Of a stretch of 64,000 nt of DNA, positions 1 to 14,292 are shown piece by piece. Within the stretch, counting starts at the first letter, position 1. Each line of letters begins with the position of its first letter. The translations under genes were made by a program, and so were the position numbers. Source of the stretch: Capsicum annuum (lineage: Eukaryota > Streptophyta > Magnoliopsida > Solanales > Solanaceae); contig NC_061118.1 of assembly GCF_002878395.1 (NCBI RefSeq), positions 129,586,730 to 129,650,729 on the forward strand, written 5' to 3'. The notes below the pieces were generated by a model. The model did no database searches. It had not been told where the DNA came from and was given only the letters and a program-made list of their open reading frames with translations.

Positions 1-2231
1 ACACAAACATATATATGGATCAGTTCTTCTTGAATGTACAAAGTAAGTAAGGGTGAATGCATTAAGTAAAATTAATTTCACACGTAATCATAAAACTCCA
101 TGCTAAGTCTAAGTAGACTCACCCAAAGACTGAAATAAACTGAAATCTAAAGTAACTTAAATCATGAGTAACAAACATAATTCGATAAGCTGGTGAATCA
201 CTACACTTGCTTTCCTAAAACTTTACTTTTATAATCTAAGTAGAACTAAAGCTGGAAAATAGTAAAACATGGTTACTATATGATTATTGGGTTTAGAATG
301 ACAGGATGGAAACCAAAATAACTTAAGGATATGAATATGCAAATATACTGAGCATGAATACATGAAAATGCTAGACCAAGCATATACATATTTCTAAAAT
401 AATTTGTAAACTAAAATACTACAATCGGATAACTGGATAACTGATAATCTATATGCTTTGGTCAAGAAAACCTGAATAAATTTGTATTAAATACTGCACT
501 GAGACAGTGGGAGCTAGCTATAACCGACATACCCCAAATCTATTATTGGGGTCCAAATTGTAACCCCAGTTGAAAGGGTGTTAGTACAGTGCCATGGGTA
601 TTAACGCTGGCAGTCTGGATCCAAACATCTGATGTCCTGAAGGACTAGGCAATCATGCCAAACTAACGGGGGACCCCTCAAAGTCTATGGTGGTGCCATA
701 GGTTTAGAAATTAAGGACTTCTACTAACGTGTCATGCTTACTGGTAAGGCAAGTGCCTCATGCCTAATTGACGGGGGAGACGTAATCCATTTTTTCACTT
801 GATGCTAAGTTTTACTCCCAACTTAAAGATATTGATTACTGAATTGATCTTAACTGAATCGACAACTGATCATCTTAATTATCTGAATGATAATGCTTAT
901 GGTTTATCTGAAATCGTTCTTCAAATACTAATACTATGTAGACATCAAATTTTTGGGTATTCAGGGCCCCCAGCACTAAATAGGAATAACAATAAGGACA
1001 TATGAAAGCTTTGAAACCATAATGGGAAATCATTATTCAAAATCCATCACTTTGGCATTTCATCAAACACATAAGAGTCATGAACTTGAACATGTGAATA
1101 TGGTATACATGTGAAATCAACATGAGTGCATGACTAACTTCATAAGTTGGAGGTTCAACATGAAATCAATAGAATAGGACATGGAAAGTTGCAACTCAAA
1201 GCATGAATAGATTAATACAGTTGAAAATACTTGTAGACATGGAAAAGTTCATAACTTGATATTATAACATGAAATTTAATTGGATACACCATGGGAATCG
1301 AAACTTAAATAATGAGATAACCTAACTTTTCATGAAAACATCCTTGGACATGAATTTAGTCAAATTACTAAGGAAATCATGATTTAAATTTATCTTGAAC
1401 ACATGATACTTTATAAACAAATGGAAAAGTTCATATCTTTAATTCAAGTAAAGCTTTTTGGGCTCCATAGGTAAAAGGGAACCCATGGATGAACTCCCAC
1501 ATACCTTAATAGATGATTTGTTGAAGATTCTTGGGAATTTCTTGAGGTTTCTTGAACTTGGAACCTTAAATTCTTTGTGTTATTGAGAGAAAACTTTGAA
1601 CTTTGTTAATAGTGGAAAGGGGAGGGTTTTTACATGAGAAATTTTGAGTAAGATGGGCAAATAATGCCATTTTGGATGCTATAAATTGTCCCTTGGACGT
1701 TTAGGGTTGAGGGGAAAGGACTAAAGTGCCCCTTGACTCTTAACAAGTTGAAACATCATGGGAATAGACCAAGTGGTACCCTCTTTAGCCCGAGGGGGTA
1801 GAGCCTATGATGCACGCTCCAATTCGGTGTTGTAAGCCCCGCGGCGCGGGCTTATCATGCGCCCTTACTGTCTCTCACAAAAATGGCTATAACATTTTAC
1901 TTGGGTATAAGATTAAGGAAAAATCTGTATCGTGGAAAGTTAACTCAATTATCTATAATTTAGTGGGTCTTGATATGAAAAATTACACGTATATCAAAAT
2001 ATACATGTTCAAAGTAGACCCTTGTTGAACTGAATACCAAAATTTGGATGAATAAAGGCTCTTAGCTCAACTTCGCTCTAAGTGATTTCTATGAATATTT
2101 TTCAGCTCGAAATCACTTACACTCAAGGATAATGATCATGACACATGAATTCAAATATAAATCATGGGAATAAAGTTTACATACGTAAGAGCGATGGTTT
2201 AAAGTTTAACCCAAAACTACGGTGTCTTACA
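1..2231 (-). repeat. LTR 1 of the array, cut by the window edge
   Basis: Base 1 aligns about 460 bases into the LTR (compare 14750 onward), so the start is missing. The right end ...GTGTCTTACA at 2231 is followed by TTATCTCATCC, the reverse complement of a decayed polypurine tract. Open frames here (for example 799-1005 and 1807-2028) are not conserved in the other LTR copies and are not genes. Confidence 0.85.
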
Positions 2232-3545
2232 TTATCTCATCCTTAGAATCATTCGTCCTCGAATAAGACTGGTTAGACTGACACTACTAAGGAATCTGAG
2301 ATTATATTCTGATTATGCATTACTTGGAACATGAATGCATAACTGAGTCTGAGCATGATACATGAATTGGACTAATTTCATAAATACATGCAATGACATA
2401 AGAATGGTAATAAGGTTGAGATAGAAATGAGAGAGTCAACTTATGAGTAACCATCACTTCAAGTTGGATTTTGTTTCGTCAATAAAAGATGAGAGGTTAA
2501 GGACATAAATACTTGGGGTATTACAATAAATCTTCTTCTTGGGATATTTCATCCCCAAAATGATACTGATTTGGAAGATATACTAAGAAAAGACTGAGAT
2601 GATGCACGAGAAACATACAAAGTGAATCATGGCTGAATATCTGGAATCTAAAACTAATGCACGATGCATGAACTGAGTTGAATTCCCTAATTTCCAAGAT
2701 GCCAAAAAATTACCACTTGGAATAGCCATATTTATGAGACTCTTGATAGTATAACTAGATAGAAAGATGGAAAATCATAGGAACTTGTCTGTCTGACTGC
2801 TAGACTAGGTTTCTGGCTATACGAACTAAATCATACTAAAATATTATACTCAACTACACTTTCAACTTAAAAACTGCACTTCACTTGAGGTTACTTAAAA
2901 TATTCACATGGCTTATCTTCACATAGGCAATGATAACTCTATCTACTAAAGTCTGAACTGAACTGAATTGTCTAAATATAATCAAGCCTACTTGAATCTA
3001 AAAAGTTCACAAATAACACTGTGATACTAGTCTGAACCATGAATTCAATACCCCATGTATTTTCACCACTTCTCATCTCAAGAATAATTTTTCTTACCAC
3101 TTCCACAACTAAATTCAACCCCTTACTAGGAATTTACTGACGCATAATGCATTCATACAATTATACACCAACATAACAAAAGCCTATACTTATAACTACA
3201 CATGAACTTCTAGGGAAAAAACACAAAAGCAACTTTCTCATATTCTCTAAACCCCTATCAATAACAACTTTCTTACACTATTCTTAAGAAGACACACATG
3301 GAATTCTCAACTAACCATGACGTATATAAAAAGATTAACCTCAATATTCCTTCAACCCTATAGCCTTAGATATAATAAGCATGTTATAACTTTTTATTTA
3401 ACAAGGAATATTTACACTCTCCAATCTAAACAATTACTCATCACCACTATCATTACATAAGGAGAGGTCACTGAAAGGTTAGAACATGAGGACCTAAAAC
3501 ATGAAACAATACTATGCATAACATGTACACTTAACTGAGGCTTTA
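2232..3545 (-). mobile_element. Internal region C, PPT-side half
   Basis: Non-coding sequence homologous to the PPT-side half of the internal region at 17013-18300. It stops at 3545 where a second element is inserted, and the sequence resumes at 12939. Shared landmarks include the 'accatgaattcaatacc' block near 3040 and 17790. No coding potential is seen. Confidence 0.8.
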
Positions 3546-6228
3546 TGTTACACCCCAAAAATGGGTCCTAAAATGTCACCCGATGCTTAGGGATAATGTC
3601 ACCCGATGCTTAGGGTCACAAGTGATCCCAAGCTAACCCTTCTACTGGCATACTTACAAGTAACTGACTAAAATACATAAATTTGAATAAAATTAGCAGA
3701 AACATAAAAACACTTCTGAACTGGGTCAATTCAAATCTGAATTTATAAGATTACAACTATGTTGTTACAAACCAAACTGAAATGGAATACATCAACACTA
3801 CTGACTTTCTATGAAGCCTCTACTAGTACTGACTATAGGTAGCCGGGTCATGACTCCCAACTATCCCAACTCAGTACGACTGAATAAAGAAAATACAATA
3901 CTTTTCGAACAGTATAACTGACTCGAGCCCTTGAATCAAAAGGACTCATCACCTGCTGACTAGATGCTGCGAACTGACTGAATATGGTGTATGTGCTAAA
4001 ACTTATACCTACATTATGAGACAATGTAGTACATAGACATATATGTGGATCAGTACTTTAAGGATGTACTGAGTATATGGGGGTGTATGCAATAGTTAAA
4101 CAATATCATCAATCTTTATAGAAATCATGCATACTGATATAAATAACTCACATAGGTTGAGCAAAAACTGAAATCTAAATCTCATGAATCATGAATATGG
4201 AAGCATGTTGTATAAATCTCGTGAGTCATTACAGTTTATTCTAAATTCTGGATCCTCTTCTTGTTCTCAAATCTTGTCAACTGGATGAAATCTTTAAATA
4301 ATAACTTTCAGGACATACACTTTAATCTTATGAAAATAAGGGACTTCTTTTGAAACTAAAGAATTATAGCACTTTAGGAAATTTAGGACTTGGGACTCAA
4401 AGACTGTAATACTTTTAGAGACTTTGGGAACTAAAAAATTGAAATCTTAAAATACTAAATTTCAAATGAATTACTAAGGCTTTAAATCTATAAACTATTT
4501 TAAAGAGTAGAGGTCTTCTTTTGGGAGCTTCTTCTAACCGACATAAACTATGTGAGCCACATGGAGTCCAACATCTTGCCCACATTGGGGAGAGCTATTC
4601 TACCCTTGCCAACAAAATAGAACCTTCACTTTAGTGATCACAATCTCTGCCTTAGGCCTATAATCTCAATCCTCTAGTGGCACGTAGTTTTAGGGTATGA
4701 GACCTTGGAATCATACCTAACTCAGTGCTAAATATTACTTCCTAACTTAGGCTCAGAAATATTAGGAAATCCACCTTAAAATAACTCAAGGGTCTATATG
4801 AAGACCAAATTATGCTTATCTTTACTTTAAATCATAGGTAGTGTGGAATCCTATCTAAACTCAATATCAAAACATCAATGTTGAGTCAATCTTGGTAGGC
4901 ACTTTGCTAAAGGAAAACTTAAGATCATAACATTCTCAAAACCAAATTCATTCTTGATATGGATATAATAATTCAAAACTTTTAAGAACATGGTCTTGAA
5001 ATCTCAATACACTTCTTGAAACACTTTGGATAGTATCAACAATTCATTCTTGGACTTTAAACATGTAATAAAACTCAAGTAATTTCAACTTTCAAAATAG
5101 GTAGTAAATCATGACTTCAACTTAGAGACACTCAAAACCTCAATCATGGTAGGAATTACAATTCATAACATAAATTCTCAATTTACAATGTAAATAGGTC
5201 AAATATCATGCAATTCAAAACTTGATCAATTCATAATCTGATAAACTTAAAATATAGAAAAACTAGGCATAATTCAACTTGAAAATATGAAATTGTTTAA
5301 GAAAAAACAAAACTTTGGGCACAAAAATAAAAGGATTGTTCTTGTTTGAACCCCACATACCTTAATAGACTTGGTTGGACGTAGAGAATTTGACTTTAAA
5401 ATGCTAGGAGATGATCTTGAATGCTTTCTTGATATTCTTGAATTGTGAAAAGATTGGACTTGTAAGCTTGATTGAAAGAATTCTTGTGAAGAACTTTGAA
5501 TTTGGAACTTAACTTTTTGATTCTTGAGATGGCGCTTGGATTTTGTTCTTAGGAAGAAGGGAAGGGTTTTGATTTGTTTACTGAATTCTTAGGGTTAAGA
5601 GAGAGGAGCTTATGTGATTAATATATCATAGAAACATTTAGGAGTGATTAGGGACGGCTTAAGGGTGTCAAATGACTTAGTTACCCTCGAAATAACTCAA
5701 AAACAAAATGTCCAGGTCGTTGTGCCATGGGGTTTGTGTTGTACAAGCTATGGCAAACTTTAAGGTTTGTGTCGCACTCCCTATGGCACACTTTACAGTT
5801 TGCATTGCAATCCCTATGGCAAACCCTTTCTAGTGAACATTTGGGATTTCTTAGGCGACGCACACCCCTTTGCAAAGCCATAACTTTTCGGTCTGGTATC
5901 AAATTTTGGCGAAATTGGTATTGTTGGAAAGATAATTCAATTATCTACAATTTGGTGGGTTTTTAGATGAAAAATACCATCTATATAAAAATTTATACAT
6001 ATTTAAATTCGACCCTTATAGAATCAAATATCAAATGTTGGACAAATCAAATGATCTTAGCTCAACTTGGCTCTAAGTGATTCCTATGAACATTTTTAAC
6101 TTCAAGAGCACTTCAAACATGAGGGTAAATATCATGAAACTTATATTCACATGGGAGTCACTAGTATTATAGCCTATACATGTAAGAATGATGTTTCATA
6201 GACTAGCCCAAAAATATGGGGTCTTACA
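3546..6228 (-). repeat. Element B, 3' LTR (minus orientation)
   Basis: It runs from TGTTACACCCC to ...GGTCTTACA. The left end has a local duplication of the phrase ATGTCACCCGATGCTTAGGG that the partner LTR lacks. The central part (about 4500-5200) is almost identical to 11220-11880 in the partner LTR. Confidence 0.85.
5732..5830. repeat. 33-bp minisatellite in LTR B, three units
   Basis: Units start at 5732, 5765 and 5798, each with a core like GTTTGTGTCGCACTCCCTAT followed by GGCAAACTTT. The partner LTR carries the same array near 12449-12545. Because 33 is a multiple of 3, it creates repeat-coded spurious frames on both strands. Confidence 0.8.
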
Positions 6229-9200
6229 TTATCTCCCCTTGGGAACATTCATCCTCGAATGATGGGTAGGAACTTATTAAGACATTAAGTATGGAATAAT
6301 GTGTCTTCTAACAAAGAATATAGCTAAGCTGAAACTTTGAAAATTCTATCATGAAGCTGAGTTCTAAGCTAACTTGACTTACTGAACATCAAAAACTGAT
6401 TCATGCTAGGAGTTTAGAACTCACTTGAGATTTCCATGATACAATCATTAATATAGAACTGTGAAGTGATAAATTATTCAGGCACGAATCATGAGACAAC
6501 GAAACTAAGATTGTACAAGGGGTGCTACACTATCAGAGCTGGTATACTTAGAAAACTGAGGTTATGCTTTGACCACTTACGAAATGAGTCATGACTAAAT
6601 AGCTGAATCTTAAACATGATGCTTGGACTAAACTGAATTTGCAACTTGCATGGGCATGAATAAATTACCTCAAGAATAGGGAAGATAGAAAAACCTTGGG
6701 AACTTGTCCATCTGATTACTATACTAAATTGTTGGCTATACGGACTAAATTATACTGAAAGCTTATACTCAACTGAAATATTTCTTCAGCACTCTTAGCA
6801 AGAAGTTATAATAACATTAGGTAAAATAAGAATCTTGGGTATAATCTGAGTGAGATATCTGAAGAAGGAATTCTCAGTATAGCTATAACTTTGTAACATA
6901 GAACATAGGCTTCTTAAACATAAACTAGTTTAGAATTTCTAGGCCTTAGACAATGCAACTGCTAGTTTTTTAAGCTCAGAAACACTTCTCAAATACTCTT
7001 TTCAACTACACTTTCTCCCCTTTAATACTATGCTCACACAGGTTCATATAAGTTCATATACAAATATTTGATCTAAACTAAATTCTCTCACCATGTTCAA
7101 GCCTAACTTGAATCATAACATACTACACATAACATTATAACACTAGTATGAACCATGAATTCAATACCCCAAGCATTTTCACAACTTTTCCTCTCTAAAA
7201 TGATTCTTCTTATCATTTCAATGACTAACTATAAACTCTTACTATGGATTCACTAGCATATATTACATTCCTTCACTTACATCCCAACACGACATTCAAG
7301 ACTCCCATTATAACCACATGTGACCTTCAAGGAAAACGCCCATAAAGGCTTACTCCTCCTAGTCTCTAAACCTCTATCAACAACAACATTCTTGCACTAT
7401 TCTAAAGAATATACATACAAATTTTCAACTAACCATGACATGCATTAGAGACTTGGCCTTAATCTTACTTCACACTTATAGCCTTATCTAAAATGGGCAT
7501 ACAATGATCTTTTCTCAACAATAAACATTTATCCTCTCCCATCTAAACAACTGTTCATCATCACTATCTTAATGTAGGAAGAGGTCACAGAAGGTCTAAC
7601 ACATAAAGACCTATAGCACGGAAGAATACTATTCATAACTTTAACATTTAGTTGAGGCCTAAGAAATAGAACGTCAAAGGTATAGATTCGTTAAAGAGAT
7701 CTAAACTGAGGGCATACATGATATAAACTAGATTTCACTAGGATCATGAGTTTTTAAGAACAGATCATACTCTAGAACATGAGTTCATATTTATCATGAG
7801 CGGTTCAACATAAGATTGGAGTTCATAGATTTCTAAGGAATGGCCCGAATCATAGACTGAAGTTGTTACTTACTAAAAACCGATAATGGATTTGAGTACA
7901 CATAAAGTGTATAAGCATGTGCCTTTGGAATGGATCTATCACGCATGACATGAATCTGATATGATAAAGATTGAAATCCAATGAATACTCTAGAGTAAGA
8001 AAGGATCAGTATCTCATCGCAACTCTTGTTGACATATAATACAATCTAACTCTCAAAACTTGGTTTAGTTCTTCACTCTACCATCTCCCCCTTAGATCAA
8101 AGATGACATTCTAAGTCTATGAACCCTTTACTAACTCTAATCTAAACTGTAATCCCTTTACTCTAGAGTTTAGGGCATAATAATACCCATAAATAATAAA
8201 CTTACCCCGAAAGACTACACCTTAAAGTGTAAAACCCACTGCTAATCCTTCATTCTAAGATACAACCCTATTTTTCTATGTCCCCAATATTCATCATCTA
8301 ATAACTTGAGCATTTACTAACTTAGAATCTTTAGGAGTATCACCATACTATGAGTTCACACCAACTAGTTCTTCAACTATACTTTCTATTAGCTCAATCT
8401 TCAAAAAATTCAAATTAGGTTCCAACACTTAACACAGATATCTTCAACCATTAATGAACCATACTATTTCCATCATAGCCTATATCTCTAGACCATGAGA
8501 ATCAAAACCATAACAAAAGGCTCAACACTATCAGTCAAAACTCCTTACTTGGATATTTAGAGAACCATATACCATCTAACTAGTCTTTCTCCACCTAGCA
8601 ACTTAACGATACTACTAGCCACACACAATATGTCATAATCCTCGAAAATAATGCAGCCCCATATTACCTTGGGCATATTTCTACATCATTCACACAACAT
8701 CATACTTAATCTCAAATCAATAAAATTACATTCTTGCATTAACTATTTCAAGTCTATTGGTTCACCTCCATATAGCTAGCATCACCAACCAAGCAATCGT
8801 TATTTCCACCTTGATGATTATCTACTATTCAAACTTAGTGTCTACTGCTAGGAATGATTAACAATAAAACCTCATATACTATTCTCACTTGGAACCCATA
8901 AAATAAAGCATCAAGAAACACTAGCCCACTAGAATTTTATAACCATAATAATTGATTAATAATCATATGACCTATCTTATTTACAATCCATCAACACATC
9001 CTCCTTCTACACATTATTAATATCTACCCTTCTATACACCTAACTTCTTTCATGGAACTATAAGTTTCAATTAAACTTTCTTTTTGGAAACTTCAAGGAA
9101 GCCTAAATTAACAACACTTAACTACCAAATACTTTCATCAATAACCTATACTTTTCTTACACAACAAACACCGCCAATAACTCTTTTCATACTTTAAGCA

Positions 9201-10278
9201 ACCAATAATTCACCTTAACTAATAACTCCTTCTCTACCTTCTATTTAAATTAACATATAAGGACATACCACTTCATTACTAACTCAATCATATGCAAAAA
9301 GATTTGGCTATACATATATTCAATAAATCTCACTTACCACCCTTCTTGTTAATATACCTTTAAACCCAAACTTCCAACCAACACATAGACAACAAGATAA
9401 ACAACAAGTTGCTAGTGAATCAAAATAGGCCTCACACGACTTCACTAGACTTTGATTTTGTATTTTTGAGCAAGAAAATGAGGTGACTAACAAAGAAACT
9501 ATGCTAGTGAATCGAAAGAGCCCCACACATCTTCACTAGACTTTGATTTTCAACAACACAATGATAAAGAGATTACAAGATATAGAAACTTGTCATGTAA
9601 CATTTAATGATCTAAGAATATCCATCTTACTCTTTCTTAACTGAATGGCCCATAAGAATAAGGGCAAAACTTTAAACTCAAGGGGCTTATAAAACACTAG
9701 AAGGCTTCTCTTAAGACGCTTCATGAGACTTTTAAAACTTCTTGCTAGCAAGTCTAAGAGCATCATTAGGGAAGGAAATGGAACTTGATGATCATGCTAT
9801 CTCAAGAATAATACATAGGTAGGGAAATATAGATTTACATTAAGAATTCTGAGGAAGAATCTGAAAGCACCTTCGACTTGCGCTTAGGGCACGACTTTTA
9901 TGAACATGAATAAAGCACTTCAATCTTCAGAACTCAAAAGCATTGATGGGATACTCTCTAGCTCGCCTACAGTCCCATAACTATCTATGGAGACTGTCTG
10001 AGAAAGTACTATCTATAATAATTTAAGCTTGATTGTTTCTGATATACAGAAAATAAGGTAAAATGGCCTGAATAGAGTAGGATGAGAATCTGTATAAGCT
10101 TCTTATAGAACCTTTCTATAGAACGATCTGAGACTTAAAAGAATGGATATATTTCCTAAATGCCTTATAGCCTCTCAAAGAAAAGTACAGGCATCTCTGT
10201 ACCATTCCATAAGACTCTACTAGACACGGCTTCACAGACACCTTAGGACTCTTGAACTCTGTGCTCTGATACCAAGTT
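6229..10278 (-). mobile_element. Element B internal region, non-coding
   Basis: 4.05 kb with no recognisable gag, protease, RT or integrase in either direction. The right part of 6229-7640 is homologous to 2232-3545 and 17013-18300. The portion from about 8000 to 9600 is C/T-rich and distinctive. It holds an imperfect duplication with a 92-bp period: GCTAGTGAATC occurs at 9411 and 9503, each followed by a CTTCACTAGACTTTGATTTT block. The purine tract (minus AAGGGGAGATAA) lies at 6229-6240. Confidence 0.75.
10263..10274 (-). other. Primer binding site of element B
   Basis: The plus strand GCTCTGATACCA is TGGTATCAGAGC on the minus strand, the standard plant LTR-retrotransposon complement to the 3' end of initiator tRNA-Met. 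It lies four bases from the LTR edge at 10279. The other elements in the array have decayed versions of this site near 14281, 19726 and 22833. Confidence 0.9.
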
Positions 10279-12938
10279 TGAAACACCCTAAAATGGGTCC
10301 TGAGATGTCACTCAGTGCTTAGGGTCACAAGCGATCCCAATCTAACCCTTCTACTAGCATACTTATAAGAAATTGAATAAAATACATAAATTTGAATAAA
10401 ATCAGCAGAAACATAAAAACACTTCTGAACTGGTTCAATTCAAATCTGAATTTATAAGATTACAACTTTGTTGTTACAAACAAAACTAAAACTGAATATA
10501 TCAACACTACTAACTATCTATGAAGCCTCTAGTAGTACTAACTATAGGTAGCTAGGCCATGACTCCCAACTATCCCAACTCAATACGACTGAATAAAGAA
10601 AATACAATACTTCTCAAACTGTATAACTGACTCGAGCCGTTAAATCAAAAAGACTCATCACCTGCCGACTAGAAGCTATGAACTGATTGAATATGATGTA
10701 TGTGCTATAACTTGTACCTACATTATGAGACAATGTAGCACATATACATGTATGTAGATCAGTACATTGAGGATGAACTGAGTATATAGGGGTGTATGCA
10801 ATAGTTAAACAATATCATCAATCTTTATAGAAATCATGCATACTAATATAAATAACTCACATAGATTGAGCAAAAACTGAAATCTAAATCTCTAGAATCA
10901 TGAATAAGGAAGCATGTAGTATAAATCTCGTGAGTCATTACACTTTATTCAAAAAAATTTATCCTTTTCTTGTTCTCAAATCTTGTCAACTGGATAAAAT
11001 TTTAAAATAATAACTTTCCGGACATACACTTTAATCTTATGAAAATAAGGGTCTTCTTTTTGAAATTTAAGAATTATAGAACTTTAGGAAACTTAGGACT
11101 TGGGACTCAAAGACTGTAACAGTTTTAGAAACTTTGGGACTTAAAACATTGGAAATCTTAAAATATTAACTTTCAAAAGATACACTAAGTCTTTAAATCT
11201 ATAAACTATTTTAAAGAGTAGGGGTCTTCTTTTAGGAGTTTATTCTAACTGACATAAACCATGTGAGCCACATGGAGTCCAACATCTTGCCCACATTGGG
11301 GAGAGCTATTCTACCCTTGCCAACAAAATAGAACCTTCACTTTAGTGATCACAATCTCTGCCTTAGGCCTATAATCTCAATCCTCTAGTGGCACGTAGTT
11401 TTAGGGTATGAGACCTTGGAATCATACCTAACTCAGTGCTAAATATTACTTCCTAACTTAGGCTCAGAAATATTAGGAAATCCACCTTAAAATAACTCAA
11501 GGGTCTATATGAAGACCAAATTATGCTTATCTTTACTTTAAATCATAGGTAGTGTGGATTCCTATCTAAACTCAATATCAAAACATCAATGTTGAGTCAA
11601 TCTTGGTAGGCACTTTGCTAAAGGAAAACTTAAGATCATAACATTCTCAAAACCAAATTCATTCTTGATATGGATATAATAATTCAAAACTTTTAAGAAC
11701 ATGGTCTTGAAATCTCAATACACTTCTTGAAACACTTTGGATAGTATCAACAATTCATTCTTGGACTTTAAACATGTAATAAAACTCAAGTAATTTCAAC
11801 TTTCAAAATAGGTAGTAAATCATGACTTCAACTTAGAGACACTCAAAACCTCAATCATGGTAGGAATATACAATTCATAAACATAAATTCTCAATTCACA
11901 ACATAAAATAGGTGAAATATCATACTATTAAAAACTTATCAATTCATAATCTAATAAACTTGAAATATAGCAAACTAGGCATAATTCAACTTGAAAATAC
12001 AAAATTCATTAACAAAAACCAAAACTTTGGGCACAAGAATGAAAGGATTGTTGTTGTTCGAATTCCACATACCTTAATAGACTTGATTGGACATAAAGAA
12101 TTTGACTTTGAAACCCTAGGAGATGATTTTGAATGCTTTCTTGATATTCTTAAATTGTGAAAAGATTGGACTTGTAAGCTTAATTGAAAGAATCCTTGTG
12201 GAGAACTTTGAATTTGGATCTTAACTTCTTGATTCTTGAGAGATTACACTTGGATTTTGTTATTGGGAAGAATAAAAGGGTTTTGATTTGTTTACTTACT
12301 TCTTAGGGTTAAGAGAGAGGAGTTTATGTGATTAATATATCATAAAAATATTTAGGAGTGATTAGAGACGGTTTAGGGGTGTCAGATGACTTAGTTGCCC
12401 TCGAAATACCTTAAAAATGAAATGTCCAAGTCGTTGTACCATGGGGTTTATGTCGCACAAGTTATGGAAAACTTTAAGGCTTGTGTCGCACTCCCTATGG
12501 AACACTTTATAGTTTGCATCGCACTCCCTATGGCAAACCCTTTCCTGTGAATTATTGCGATTTGTTAGGTGACGCACACACCTTTGCAAAGCCATAACTT
12601 TTCAGTTGGGTATCGATTTTGGCAAAATTGATATTATTGGAAAGATAATTCAATTATCTACAATTTGGTGGGTCTTAAGATGAAAAATTCCTTGTATATA
12701 AAAAGTTATACATGTTTAAAGTCAAACCTTATAGAATCGAATATCAAATATTGGACGAATCAAATATTCTTAGCTCAACTTGGCTCTAAGTGATTCCTAT
12801 GAACATTTTTAACTTCAAGAGCACTAAAACGTGAGGGTAAGATCATGAAACTTATATTCACATGGGAGTCACTAGTATTATACCTTTACATGAAAGAATG
12901 ATGGTTCATAGGCTAGCCCAAAAATGTGAGGTATTACA
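10279..12938 (-). repeat. Element B, 5' LTR (minus orientation)
   Basis: It runs from TGAAACACCC to ...GAGGTATTACA. It pairs with 3546-6228. The ends (TG...CA) and the flanking primer site identify it. Spurious frames at 11912-12160 and 12362-12595 fall inside it and are disrupted in the partner copy. Confidence 0.85.
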
Positions 12939-14292
12939 CTTGAGAAATAGAGTATCAAAAGCTTGAATTCATCATAGAGAGCTAAACTAAGGCATACATG
13001 ACAAATCTAAATTTCATTGATCATTAAGAGTGTACCATAATTACCTGGAGCTGCACATTTTGTAAAGCATGAGTACATGAGTCATGAGCTGTATGACTTG
13101 AGTTTGGTGTTCATAATTCATGGAATATGATTTGTACAGCTGAGCAAATTGGAACTCCTTATACTAGGAACTAGAAGCGTACATAATTCTTTGGAAAGTG
13201 CATAAATATAAGTTGTGATCATGGAACTGGCATGTAAGGCATGAGTAGATTTTGTGATAACAGAAGTATGAATTTTGAAATACGAATGGGTCGGGCATTT
13301 TCCTCCCAAGTGTTTTTCTATAACACATTGGCATCATTGTTAGAATATGAGAGCCTGACTGGGCTACTTGTTCTATCATCTCTCCATTAGCTTTAAGCCA
13401 TCACCCTATATCTGTAGGCTTCTTTTATAAACTATAAACTGAACTGCAGCCACTTTACTCTAGAGCCTGAGATATAATAATACACATAAAGACTAAACTC
13501 ACCTTGAAAGACTGGACCTGAAAGTGAAAAACTGGCTGTTATTACTTCTGTCTGAGATACAACTCTTAACTTTCTATAGCCCCAATATTCAAAGATTCAT
13601 ATTTTGATTCTAACACTTAACATGGATATTCCCAAACCTTTAACAAACCATACTAACTTCCATCATAGCCTACTAATATCATACCTCTAAACTTATATTT
13701 TTTCTAAACCATGGGAATTACCATTTCACCAACATACCCTACAACAAAAACATATAATTTTGAATTTACATACATAATCTCGAACCAATAAACTTAAATT
13801 CTTGCATATACTATTTCAAGCCTACTGATTCCTCTTCTTACAACTAGCCCCATGGATACATAATCTACTAAATCAAGATCAACACTATTCTCTCTTTACT
13901 ACTGCTAAACTTCTAGGTTCATTGTTCTAACTTTAGATCATATGCTATCATAGGATACTGAGAAGGGATCTGAAAACAAATCTGTTTTTGTCTTAGTACA
14001 TGATTTTCATTATCGTTAATAAAGTTCTTCAAACTTTGGAACTTAAAAGAACTGATAGGATACTTTCAAGATTGTGACAATCCCATAACTATCTTCGGGG
14101 GACTGCCTGAGAAAGCTCTGTCTGTAGGAATTTAAGCTTCATTATTTCTGTTACCTTAAAAATAAGGTAGAGTTGACTAGGGGATAACTTGTCATGGGTT
14201 AATAAATGACTTCGTACGATTCCGCAAGACTATACTAGACACGAATTCATAGACACCCTAGGACACTTGAACTCAAGATTTGATACCAAGTT
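12939..14292 (-). mobile_element. Internal region C, PBS-side half
   Basis: Continuation of the region interrupted at 3545, homologous to 18300-19736. It ends in a decayed primer site, GATACCAAG near 14282-14290 (minus CTTGGTATC), next to the LTR start at 14293. No gene is seen; frames at 13118-13379 are not kept in the homologous copies. Confidence 0.8.

Larger units (their letters stand above)
3546..12938 (-). mobile_element. Complete nested non-autonomous LTR retrotransposon B
   Basis: A 9.39-kb element has two LTRs of about 2.67 kb (3546-6228 and 10279-12938) around a 4.05-kb internal region without coding sequence. On the minus strand its primer site (10263-10274) reads TGGTATCAGAGC, the usual plant initiator-methionine tRNA complement, and its purine tract reads AAGGGGAGATAA just before the LTR at 6228. 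Its internal region is homologous to that of the host array but longer, so B is a sister subfamily. Proteins for movement must come from another element; the Ty3 element at 50647-60587 has a related LTR and is a possible type of helper. Confidence 0.85.
3541..12943. repeat. Target-site duplication of nested element B
   Basis: CTTTA at 3541-3545 and CTTGA at 12939-12943 flank the element, matching at 4 of 5 bases. The uninterrupted homolog near 18290 reads GGCCTGAGGAATAG. The right-hand copy therefore fits the pre-insertion sequence, and the left copy has one substitution. Confidence 0.7.

Noticed and set aside
5681..5966. Overlapping frames with 11-residue repeats on both strands
   Set aside because: They arise from the 33-bp LTR minisatellite and are not conserved as proteins in the partner LTR.
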